A DNA stretch of 64,000 bases, taken from positions 3,953,133 to 4,017,132 of the forward strand of contig WARS01000032.1 of assembly GCA_008933995.1 (NCBI GenBank), given 5' to 3'. Position 1 is the stretch's first letter. Each line of letters begins with the position of its first letter. A model generated the notes under the pieces. It saw only the letters and a program-made list of their open reading frames with translations. It did not search any database and had not been told where the DNA came from. Shown here one piece after another: positions 58,501 through 64,000 of the stretch. The DNA comes from Datnioides undecimradiatus. Taxonomy: Eukaryota > Chordata > Actinopteri > Lobotiformes > Datnioididae. A program made the translations under genes and the position numbers.

Positions 58501-60458
58501 CTAAACCTCATGTCTCATAGGGTCTGCTCTCCAGGGCCCCAGCCTCATGAAGACTCTGGTCCTTTAGCCATGCCTTTTGCCGCCAGCTCTTTGTGGCCTC
58601 ACTCTTTTTCCTCTTGGCCTCTTTGTCAATACGCTCACCATAGCATTGATTACCTGAAGCTCCATGTGGAGCTGGATGTGTTTGTACTATATGCTGCTGT
58701 AGGCAAATGAGGCATGGCAAGTTTTTTGTTAGTTCTTTAGTTCTTTCTTGGCTCTTTCTGCACACTGTGTGCATGTATATATATTTTTTTGACCAGTAAA
58801 AAGTGAAATGTTGGATATGTATTGTGGTGGTGGAGTGGTTTTCCTGCAATTTTATTCTGAAATTAAAATTGTGTCAAAGTTGGATTGAAGATATCTGAAA
58901 TTAAAGTTTTCACACTGGTAATTGCATGTTCCCATCTTAAAGCATATTAGCTGTGACCTCGCCGTGACTACTCCCTACATTTATTTACCAAGCCTCCACC
59001 TATGTCATGAGTTATTATACATTCAGTGAAAAAAATATCATAGTTTGTATTGTTTTGAATTTGAAAAAGCTTACCTAATGAACAGTCTTCCCCAAAAAAG
59101 CCTTCGTCACAGACACACTGGCCATCCACACACTGGCCATTACCAATGCAGTCATTGGGACACTTCTGGATGTTGCAGTTCTCGCCAGTGAAGTGTGGGA
59201 AACAGACGCATTTTCCGTCCACACAGTGTCCCTTGTCGTTGCAGTTGTCAGGACACATCAGCTGGCTGCAGTCATCTCCTGTGTAGCCCTGATGGCACAC
59301 ACACTTCCCATCCACGCATCGACCATTGTCATTGCACTCGTCCGGGCAGGAGGACACTGAGCAATCTGGACCTTCCCATCCCGGGTTACAGAGGCAGCTG
59401 CAGGTGTCATGCTGGTAGGTACCATGGCCACTACAACTTGTGTCCACTCCTTAAGAAAACAGGAGAAAATGGTTATACTGGTAGGTAAATTCAAAGGAAA
59501 GTGATATCACTAAAGTTTTCCAGTACTGCACTCACTTACTCTGTCTTGATTATCTACCACAATCTCCTCTATCTGCTTGTTTACTCATTTATTTTGTGTC
59601 AACAGTTGATTTCCCAACTCAATCTCCCAGCGACATTATGTTGTGACACAGCTTACCTGCAGCACCACCTCTTCCACAACATCCCTGAGTGCACTGGGTC
59701 TTTAGGTAGTTGACTTCTTCCTCCAGCCCATTGACCCTGTACAAGAGTGACTTGAAGCTTTCCGACTCCTCACAGTCACACTTTGGTGTCTGCAGCCTGA
59801 TGTTGTGTTTGAAGATGATGTCGTTCTCACCATTTGTAGTGGTCTTTGTCTGCAGATCTAGAACATATGATTTATTAATTTCTAGATGAACTGTATTAGG
59901 TCACACTACTAACACACAATAATACAGAATATTTGGTGTAATAGGTTCTTGGGTAAAATAAATCTCAATAAGTATTGTTTAAAATGCAAGAAGATGATTA
60001 GTAGTAGCAGAAGTATTGCCATTACCAAACTACATTCATCATTCATTTAACACAATAACTTTCTTAATAACCTATGTTTTGAGTGAAAATGCAAAAAAAT
60101 CATCCTTTGGTGAGAAACATAACTTATTATACTTTATCACCTTCTTCCACTTTGATTGTCATCCAGATTTTCTGCATGCACATAGTCCACTAATATTCTT
60201 TGTCTTGTCTGTAATTATTCTATTATTCTCTCTTGCTCAGTTTTACATTTTCTTTTGCTGACCTGTTTGGTCTTGGGTTGGCAGGTGCTCGAGTTTACAG
60301 CCCGAGCTCCCCGGGATGTCAATTTTATAGACGTGGCTAAAGGTGACTCCCTGCTCTGGGGCTGAGGGGTCTGGGTGGTTGGTGGCGGAGCTGTAGGGTG
60401 AGAAGGTGCAGAGCAGGGCCAGCAGGTACAGGGCCCTCCACAGGAGTCTGGTGGTCAT
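30365..60458 (-). CDS. tnn: Tenascin-W / tenascin-N, complete coding region (18 exons)
   Basis: Tenascin-W is a secreted, oligomeric extracellular matrix protein; in mammals it is linked to bone, periosteum and stem-cell niches and binds integrins. The coding exons from 60458 down to 30365 sum to 3357 nt (1118 residues plus stop), and all junction phases agree. Domains: signal peptide 1-25; coiled-coil/heptad and cysteine segment about 60-132; four EGF-like units 133-257; seven FN3 repeats 258-878; fibrinogen-like domain about 883-1098; basic tail. The N-terminal [10 protein letters not shown] and [12 protein letters not shown] match the tenascin-W VSHTYKIDVP and [12 protein letters not shown] that I recall. 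FN3 repeat 3 ([20 protein letters not shown]) resembles the repeated mammalian TNN FN3 unit. Human TNN has about nine FN3 repeats; this gene has seven intact and one decayed. No RGD was seen, but there is a KGD in FN3-3. Tail-to-tail pairing with tnr supports identity. Confidence 0.93.
31717..31880 (-). CDS. tnn: tnn exon 17: fibrinogen-like domain
   Basis: 164 nt, phase 1 to 0. It encodes [20 protein letters not shown], then [20 protein letters not shown] and [15 protein letters not shown]. It has the calcium-loop DSDND and the NC/KNC disulfide pair. It is paralogous to the tnr exon at 520-683 with identical length and phases. [10 protein letters not shown] differs from [10 protein letters not shown] in tnr. 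Donor GTGAGT. Confidence 0.94.
32491..32655 (-). CDS. tnn: tnn exon 16: fibrinogen-like domain
   Basis: 165 nt, phase 1 to 1. It encodes [20 protein letters not shown], then [20 protein letters not shown] and [15 protein letters not shown]. These are the LDKI(Y/H)xLT and YDNF signatures of fibrinogen-like domains. Donor GTGGGC. Confidence 0.93.
32770..32866 (-). CDS. tnn: tnn exon 15: fibrinogen-like domain
   Basis: 97 nt, phase 0 to 1. It encodes [20 protein letters not shown], then [16 protein letters not shown] and FGDxxxEFWLG are hallmarks of the domain. Donor GTGAGC. Confidence 0.93.
33360..33511 (-). CDS. tnn: tnn exon 14: start of fibrinogen-like domain
   Basis: 152 nt, phase 1 to 0. 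It encodes [20 protein letters not shown], then [20 protein letters not shown] and [11 protein letters not shown]. The YPxPxDC opening, the GIYTIY core and CDMxTDGGGW are typical. Donor GTACAA is not consensus at +5. Confidence 0.92.
33645..33783 (-). CDS. tnn: tnn exon 13: FN3 repeat 7, second half
   Basis: 139 nt, phase 0 to 1. It encodes [20 protein letters not shown], then [20 protein letters not shown] and QTVFKT. It gives strands E to G of an FN3 fold, with the L-x-x-G-x-x-Y pattern. It joins the exon at 34557-34687 and leads into the fibrinogen-like domain. Confidence 0.88.
34557..34687 (-). CDS. tnn: tnn exon 12: FN3 repeat 7, first half
   Basis: 131 nt, phase 1 to 0. It encodes [20 protein letters not shown], then [20 protein letters not shown] and GNTE. 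The tryptophan (TW) and GYILTY are FN3 core residues. Mammalian TNN likewise has a divergent last FN3 with LTW and GYILTY. Donor GTACGT. Confidence 0.9.
34688..36880 (-). other. tnn: tnn intron between FN3-6 and FN3-7
   Basis: 2.2 kb, AT-rich. I see no exon remnant or recognisable mobile element. A short AAAG run lies at about 36836-36852, close to the exon 11 donor. Confidence 0.65.
36881..37144 (-). CDS. tnn: tnn exon 11: FN3 repeat 6
   Basis: A complete FN3 repeat in one 264-nt exon, phase 1 to 1. It encodes [20 protein letters not shown], then [20 protein letters not shown] and so on to STQAETG. The core residues SW, GYILTY, and L-R-P-G-V-L-Y are present. It is a near-duplicate of exons 9 and 10. 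Its 5' intron flank is identical to that of exon 10 over 57 bp, while its middle matches exon 9 more closely. Donor GTTAAT is weak. Confidence 0.93.
37340..37575 (-). pseudogene. Decayed FN3 exon inside tnn
   Basis: Reading the - strand from about 37575, the acceptor-like ACTCCATATGCAG and the next roughly 40 nt (ACTCAGCGCTCCAAC, then CTCTTGGCC) align with the acceptor and opening of exon 9 (ACTCCCCATGCAG, CTGGACGCACCTAC, GTCTTGGCC). The peptide would begin [10 protein letters not shown] against [10 protein letters not shown]. Further on, TCTTACATGC near 37419 and AGAAGATTC near 37370 resemble the middle and end of an FN3 exon (TCTTACATGC, AGAAGATCTC). The middle is missing or unrecognisable and no open exon remains, so it is read as a dead duplicate. 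Confidence 0.6.
37920..38625 (+). mobile_element. Degenerate 3' end of a LINE retrotransposon
   Basis: I recognise a teleost non-LTR retrotransposon 3' region here. It includes GAAGGAGACTATCAAATTAA then GGAAGGAGTC near 38009-38040, CAGGACATGCTGGAGGGATT near 38467-38486, GAAGAGCTGGAG near 38511, and GTCTGGGCTGCTTTGCTCGC near 38543. It then has GTGACCCGCATAAGAAG and a GATGGATGAA tail near 38600. These match, with many changes and internal deletions, the end of a reverse-transcriptase ORF and the CGACCC-GATAAG-CGG-ATGGATGG tail common in fish. The clade is uncertain. It is opposite in strand to tnn and sits in the intron between FN3-5 and FN3-6. No intact ORF remains. Confidence 0.65.
38858..39121 (-). 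CDS. tnn: tnn exon 10: FN3 repeat 5
   Basis: A 264-nt exon, phase 1 to 1. It encodes [20 protein letters not shown], then [20 protein letters not shown] and so on to STQAETG. Distinctive changes against exons 9 and 11 are AW for SW, SEEIPMG for SGEIPVG, TNLRPG for TGLRPG and VLIWAI for VYIWA(I/V). Donor GTCTCA is weak. Confidence 0.93.
39551..39814 (-). CDS. tnn: tnn exon 9: FN3 repeat 4
   Basis: A 264-nt exon, phase 1 to 1. It encodes [20 protein letters not shown], then [20 protein letters not shown] and so on to STQAETG. Its acceptor context (CCCATGCAG) differs from that of exons 10 and 11 (CCTCTAG) but resembles that of the decayed exon near 37560. From [12 protein letters not shown] to the end it is nearly identical to exon 11. 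Donor GTCTCA is weak. Confidence 0.93.
39815..41621 (-). other. tnn: tnn intron between FN3-3 and FN3-4
   Basis: 1.8 kb with a CA microsatellite at 40767-40790 and a short ATT/GTT run near 40410-40440. No further FN3 remnant was recognised. Confidence 0.65.
40767..40790. repeat. CA dinucleotide microsatellite
   Basis: Twelve CA units in a tnn intron. Confidence 0.95.
41622..41885 (-). CDS. tnn: tnn exon 8: FN3 repeat 3
   Basis: A 264-nt exon, phase 1 to 1. It encodes [20 protein letters not shown], then [20 protein letters not shown] and so on to STEAETG. The [17 protein letters not shown] run is very close to the repeated FN3 unit of mammalian TNN ([18 protein letters not shown]), so this is probably the most ancestral-looking member of the 264-nt exon class. 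It carries FKGDK (a KGD). Donor GTAAAG. Confidence 0.94.
43087..43124. repeat. GT / GA compound microsatellite
   Basis: GT units followed by GA units. Confidence 0.95.
46952..46987. repeat. 36-bp perfect palindrome (GT...TATA...AC)
   Basis: GTGTGTGTGTATGTGTAT is followed directly by its exact reverse complement, centred between 46969 and 46970. It is flanked on the left by imperfect ACAAGTGTGC tandem units (about 46922-46944). Confidence 0.95.
48023..48058. repeat. CA dinucleotide microsatellite (interrupted)
   Basis: CA units interrupted by ATGC and AT steps. Confidence 0.9.
49210..49299 (-). CDS. tnn: tnn exon 7: FN3 repeat 2, second half
   Basis: 90 nt, phase 1 to 1. It encodes [20 protein letters not shown], then [10 protein letters not shown]. 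LxPGTEY is the classic FN3 F-strand signature. Together with 49640-49822 it makes one FN3 repeat. Donor GTCAGT. Confidence 0.92.
49300..49639 (-). other. tnn: Short intron with AT/CA/AT microsatellite
   Basis: A 340-bp intron splitting FN3 repeat 2. It contains a compound repeat at 49529-49598: AT units, about twenty CA units, then AT units. The tract lies only about 40-110 bp from the upstream exon's donor. Confidence 0.85.
49529..49598. repeat. Compound AT-CA-AT microsatellite
   Basis: TA units (49529-49546), CA units to about 49585, one CG, then TA units to 49598. Confidence 0.95.
49640..49822 (-). CDS. tnn: tnn exon 6: FN3 repeat 2, first half
   Basis: 183 nt, phase 1 to 1. It encodes [20 protein letters not shown], then [20 protein letters not shown], then [20 protein letters not shown] and VG. 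It corresponds to the mammalian TNN second FN3 (VEWENPSTEVDYYKLRY). The usual SW is DW and GY is DHF. Donor GTAAGT. Confidence 0.92.
49823..51984 (-). other. tnn: tnn intron between FN3-1 and FN3-2
   Basis: 2.2 kb, AT-rich, with a short AAC/AAAC run at about 50376-50406. No exon remnant was recognised. Confidence 0.65.
51985..52114 (-). CDS. tnn: tnn exon 5: FN3 repeat 1, second half
   Basis: 130 nt, phase 0 to 1. It encodes [20 protein letters not shown], then [20 protein letters not shown] and [11 protein letters not shown] is the FN3 signature. Joined to 52219-52352 across a 104-bp intron. Donor GTGAGT. Confidence 0.92.
52219..52352 (-). CDS. tnn: tnn exon 4: FN3 repeat 1, first half
   Basis: 134 nt, phase 1 to 0. 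It encodes [20 protein letters not shown], then [20 protein letters not shown] and SALQQ. It corresponds to the mammalian TNN first FN3 (TPQGLQLLKNTEDSLLVSWE). Donor GTAGGG. Confidence 0.92.
52353..59074 (-). other. tnn: tnn intron between EGF exon and FN3-1
   Basis: A 6.7-kb AT-rich intron. A purine-rich patch at about 53930-54260 contains the longest unexplained open frame on the - strand (53946-54341), with no family resemblance. No exon, RNA gene or clear mobile element was recognised. Confidence 0.65.
59075..59449 (-). CDS. tnn: tnn exon 3: four EGF-like units
   Basis: 375 nt, phase 1 to 1, 125 residues. It starts [20 protein letters not shown]. The first unit has the tenascin CSGHGT opening. 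Three regular tenascin EGF units of 31 residues follow, with the pattern CPxxCxxxGxCVDGxCVCxxGFxGxDC. Each regular unit has six cysteines. Vertebrate TNN has three to four EGF-like units, fewer than TNR or TNC. All units sit in one exon. Confidence 0.95.
59657..59857 (-). CDS. tnn: tnn exon 2: coiled-coil oligomerisation segment
   Basis: 201 nt, phase 1 to 1. It encodes [20 protein letters not shown], then [20 protein letters not shown], then [20 protein letters not shown]. It has heptad-like leucine/valine spacing followed by paired cysteines, the tenascin trimerisation and hexamer-linking region. I chose the acceptor TTCTAG (59859-59858) over the nearby CTGCAG (59852-59851). Only the former keeps frame with exon 1. 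Confidence 0.93.
59858..60262 (-). other. tnn: tnn intron 1 of the coding region
   Basis: 405 bp, donor GTCAGC, AT-rich. Nothing else was seen. Confidence 0.8.
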
Positions 60459-60460
60459 GG
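60263..60460 (-). CDS. tnn: tnn exon 1 (coding): signal peptide and N-terminus
   Basis: The start codon is at 60458-60456, only two bases after a CTCTCTCTCCAG acceptor, so at least one noncoding exon must lie upstream (above 60460). It encodes [20 protein letters not shown], then [12 protein letters not shown] and so on. The hydrophobic core at 9-18 and a likely cleavage after SSA (about residue 25) make a standard signal peptide. [15 protein letters not shown] matches the mammalian tenascin-W N-terminus. The exon ends in phase 1. Confidence 0.92.
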
Positions 60461-60737
60461 CTGGAGAGAGAGAAGATAAAAGCAGCTCAATACTAATTTT
60501 TCACCCGGTTCACAAAGGGCGTGCAAAATATTGACTTCTACTGAGCAACCTCTGTGATAATTAAAGGAAAGTAGGAACTGACTTCCTCCAAAATAAAAGC
60601 TTAACATAATATGTAGGTATTCCAACAAAATAAACAAGGATATTTTGTGGTTTGAACTGCACTTATTTTTCCAGGAAAAAAAACACAAGCAGCTATTATT
60701 ATATCATTTGCAGTGCCAGCCTGCTACTGTGCATCTT

Positions 60738-60880
60738 AAAAGGATTAGTTCAACATTTTAAAGAAAAACACAGGTTCATTAGCTACACAAGAGAATACCT
60801 CTACCATATCTGTGTATTATGTATGGAGCTGGAGCCAGAAGACAATCAGCTTAGCCTGGTAAAACACAGAAAGCAGCAGT
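60738..60880 (+). repeat. Dispersed teleost repeat, degenerate copy (family A)
   Basis: It begins AAGGATTAGTTCAACATTTT and has GGAGCTGGAGCCAGAAGACA, then ATCAGCTTAGCCTGG. It is the most degraded of the four copies, and the duplicated GCTTAGCTTAG core has shrunk to one unit. Confidence 0.5.
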
Positions 60881-63309
60881 GTTTCTTGCTGTCATTGCAA
60901 GGACAAAAAGCCACACAGTCATTGTCGCCTGGTGTTGTTTGATGCCATGAAATAATCTCTCGTAACTCCTTATAATGTAACTTGCCATTAAAATGTTGTG
61001 TTTGTGAGTATTGATTCAAGGCAAGCCTCCCGACTCCAGCTCTGTGCTTGATGCCTAGATATGAGAGTACCGACCATTTTGTCCAACTGTCAAGACGGTT
61101 TTCTTCTTACCTCATTAACATTTTTCCCAGAGGGTATGACTCTTTAATTGAATTAAGGTTTTACCCCTTTTGGAGGCATAGCACAGTGTTTCATATGGAG
61201 ATGAGATATGTATTCCATCTGTTATTTTAGTGTGATTTTTAGAGATTGTATCTTTGGCATGAGCTGTGTGACTACCCGATGCAGACTACCGAAACAGTAG
61301 ATGTTTATCGTCATGGCTGACTGGGCCTAAGTCTCCAGGTTGTAAGAGGGTCACATTTGTACTTTCCAGTCAGTGTTTTATGGATAACTGAGGACAGAAA
61401 TACAATCTGCACAATGCAAAAGTTACATTACGTTCAGTGGGCCAGGGGACTGTATATTCGATCTCAGGAAACCTGAACCATTATGTCACTGTGGTCTATG
61501 TGTGTGTGTGTATGTGTATGTGTTAGGCTCTCATTCCACAGTGTGGCAGCAGAAAGTGAGCAGTCATCACTTTGCCAGAGATCTTTTTGATTTATACCAT
61601 AAATTGTGCTCAGTCAGGCGTTTCAGGGCTTCAGAGAGTGCAGAAACTTGTCCTCTGTGATGATGTCATTGTGTCTAATGACAGTGATGTCATGTGAACT
61701 TAAAACCTTGAAGCGGCTTCCCCGGGAAGCCAAATTACATGCTTTCAAAATAGTAGGCCTGTTTTAACCTTCAGCAGGTCTGTTTTTTTTTTGGATTTTG
61801 GTCTGAATTTAACATTCTAGTGTAAAAGTTTGAATTGCGGCAGAAGGAACTTCTGATCTAACTGCGCTGAGCTTGTGTGGTCTATGGAAACACAAAACCT
61901 CTAACAGAGTGACTTAAAGCTCTGTAATAAAGTGTTGGAGGCCCTGCTGTGATGCTTGACAACTGGAAAACTAGATAGCAATAGTACAGTAGCTTACATG
62001 TTCTAAATCTTTTGGGTTTATTCAAAATCATGGGATTATTCAATGGAAAATGAATAAACTGCAAACCCTCAAAAGAGAGAGTGTTTGTGAGAATTATATT
62101 GTGATAAAAGAAGAAATCCTTTTTTTTTCTTGTTTTGAGCAACAAAATGTTTCATGTGGAACCAGTAAACGTTGAATAAACATTTGTATTTTTGTGATTC
62201 CATTCATTTATTTTAATGTTATTCTGATGTTTTAACCAAAACATTTGTTCGTTGAGCATAAAAGACTAAAACAGATGGAAAAAGGGAAAAAGTGTGGAGA
62301 CAGATCCTAAAAATCCCAGTGGACACTGTGTGAGCCAGAACATTAAAATGTCAACAAGTGGACATAAAACCTGCCAATCCTCCAGTCACTATAATTATAC
62401 CATTATCAGATTAACAGAGATTCAGAGCAGGGAGAATACCTGAGCTTTTGAGTGTTGTGTAAAGGTTTTATATTTTTTCAAAGGCTATGATGGGATGCTG
62501 CTTCTCTTGTTTTCAGTAATATAAACTCATGCTCAGGCTTATGAATCTACCCTCTGATGACAGGATGTAACTCAAGTCATTCTGCGACTCTAAATTCTCC
62601 CGTCCTTTTTTAGGGAGACAAATAGACGTGTAATTACCATGACCTGTTTCTAACTAGTCCAAATTCAATATAGCTGACCTTGTTTGGTTATTTCAGCTGT
62701 CTGTTTGATTGCTGCTGGTCAAAAGCTTGAGGTCAGAGACCGCTGCCAGTGCAAGAAATTCAAGCTATGAGATCACTGGGAAATTGCTTTTTTGACCCTA
62801 TGTGCTGGCCAAAACCTTAGTGGGTGTTTTATCAATGGCCAAGACCAGAGATGAGGTAAAAGAGACATTAAGAAGAGGCTGGAAAGTAAAGGAAATAGAG
62901 ATGAAAAAACAGAAGAGAGATTAAGTGAGTGAGAGAGAGTGAATAGGTGATACAGGCAATGATGGAGGGCGTGTGTTTGAATCAATGACAGCCTTCACAG
63001 TTAGCCACATTATAGACAGTATACTAAAGCCGTGTGGAATGGCACTGAGCACTGGCACGCAGAGATGCTTAACAAGCATGTTTATAGCTGCCTGTCAAGG
63101 TTTTATTTGATGCTTGCTGTTTTCAGGCCCTTTTCTTATTTCTCTTGGAGGAGATAGCACTGTGACCCTCCAAGCATAGCAGTGGGCCACTACCGACTGC
63201 TAAGAATGTTCCTGTGTGGGAGAGAAAGACAGATGGAGGGATTAATGGAGAGAGGAAATGAGGAACTGAAGGGGAAGTTGGGCAGGGACATTTTAGAAAT
63301 ACTACCAAG

Positions 63310-63790
63310 TAATGGATGGACAGATGAATGGATGAATAAATGGATATATCTGTGAATGAATAAATATATTGATGGATATATGGGTTAATGGAATGACTGA
63401 AGGAATGCATAGAAAGATGACTGATTAAATGGTTCATGGGTGGATGACAGATGGGTGGATGGAGTACATTGATACATAATAGGAAACATAAAGATATTAC
63501 AGTTGCTTAGGGATGGATGACGTATGTGTACATATGTATGTATGGACAGATGTATGTAGATGGATGGGTGGATGGAGTGCGAATGAATGGTTGGCTGGAC
63601 TAAGGGTTAATTGAACCAGTGGGTCAATGCATAAATGAGCAGATTAATGGATTCATCAGTAATAAAATTGATTGTTAATTGTATTGATAGATGGTTGATG
63701 AAATAAAAATTGATAAATGTATAGACATATGATGATGGATAATAACTTGATTAAGTGGTTCATGAAGGGATGGATGGACGCATTGTATAG
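63310..63790. repeat. Degenerate TGGA/TGAA tetranucleotide tract
   Basis: Variants of GATGGATGAATGAA-type units recur irregularly over about 480 bp (for example 63312-63342, 63436-63464, 63541-63595, 63763-63781). The spread of different units suggests an old, decayed satellite. Confidence 0.75.
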
Positions 63791-64000
63791 GCCACGGCGA
63801 GATAGAATCAGATAAAAGGTTAAAAGATGAATGGAGCAGATGGTGGCTGGACAGTGACAGGTAAGATGAAGTATGTCTGAAAGACATACAGGATGACTGC
63901 TGCATTAAGAGGCTGTCATGATGAAAAGCAGCACAGAAAGTTCTCACTTGATTTTTGAGAAAGCAGACATGATTTACTGGATGTTTCCCAGTGGACCAGT

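Larger units (their letters stand above)
60461..64000. other. tnn 5' flank or first (noncoding) intron
   Basis: No coding exon is seen. It holds a family A repeat copy (60738-60880) and a TG tract near 61500-61520. A tetranucleotide-like degenerate tract fills about 63310-63790. The noncoding first exon and promoter of tnn should be here or beyond the window, but I cannot place them. Confidence 0.55.

Noticed and set aside
58508-58849. 113-codon - strand frame in the intron before the EGF exon
   Set aside because: No domain signature and no acceptor/donor pair with the phase 1 needed between EGF and FN3 exons.
59195-59488. 97-codon + strand frame rich in cysteine and histidine
   Set aside because: Antisense of the EGF-like exon of tnn.

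Overview
The window looks like teleost nuclear DNA, and a percomorph-type fish is my best guess. Short coding exons have GT-AG introns, there are many GT/CA and TTA microsatellites, and there are degenerate copies of dispersed repeats I associate with percomorph genomes. I see no bacterial-type operons, CRISPR arrays, rRNA or tRNA genes. Species cannot be named from sequence alone.

Three genes are supported. (1) The left edge (520-2353, + strand) holds the last two coding exons of tenascin-R (tnr), encoding the C-terminal part of the fibrinogen-like globe. (2) At 21276-21608 (+ strand) a single-exon 110-codon gene encodes a small cysteine-rich membrane protein matching vertebrate KIAA0040. 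(3) From 60460 down to 30365 (- strand) lies the whole coding region of tenascin-W/N (tnn). I resolved it into 18 coding exons totalling 3357 nt, or 1118 residues. The order is signal peptide, coiled-coil oligomerisation segment, four EGF-like units, seven fibronectin type III (FN3) repeats, and a five-exon fibrinogen-like domain. Every exon junction keeps frame. Tenascins are secreted extracellular matrix proteins; KIAA0040 is uncharacterised.

The order and orientation tnr(+), kiaa0040(+), tnn(-) is the mirror image of human TNN(+), KIAA0040(-), TNR(-) on 1q25. This is an ancestral tail-to-tail tenascin pair with a small gene conserved between. Region by region: 1-2353 tnr 3' end; 2354-about 2900 tnr 3'UTR; about 2.9-21.2 kb intergenic with microsatellites and one dispersed repeat; 21.3-21.6 kb kiaa0040; 21.6-30.0 kb intergenic with dispersed repeats; 30.06-60.46 kb tnn; 60.5-64 kb tnn 5' flank or first intron, with a degenerate tetranucleotide tract.

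The liveliest part is the tnn FN3 cluster at 36.9-39.8 kb. Three FN3 exons of identical length are near-duplicates with a mosaic similarity pattern. Two share a 57-bp stretch of identical intron. Between them sit a decayed FN3 exon and a degenerate LINE 3' end. I did not find a novel defence or mobile system; the interesting content is recent exon birth, homogenisation and death inside a matrix protein gene.
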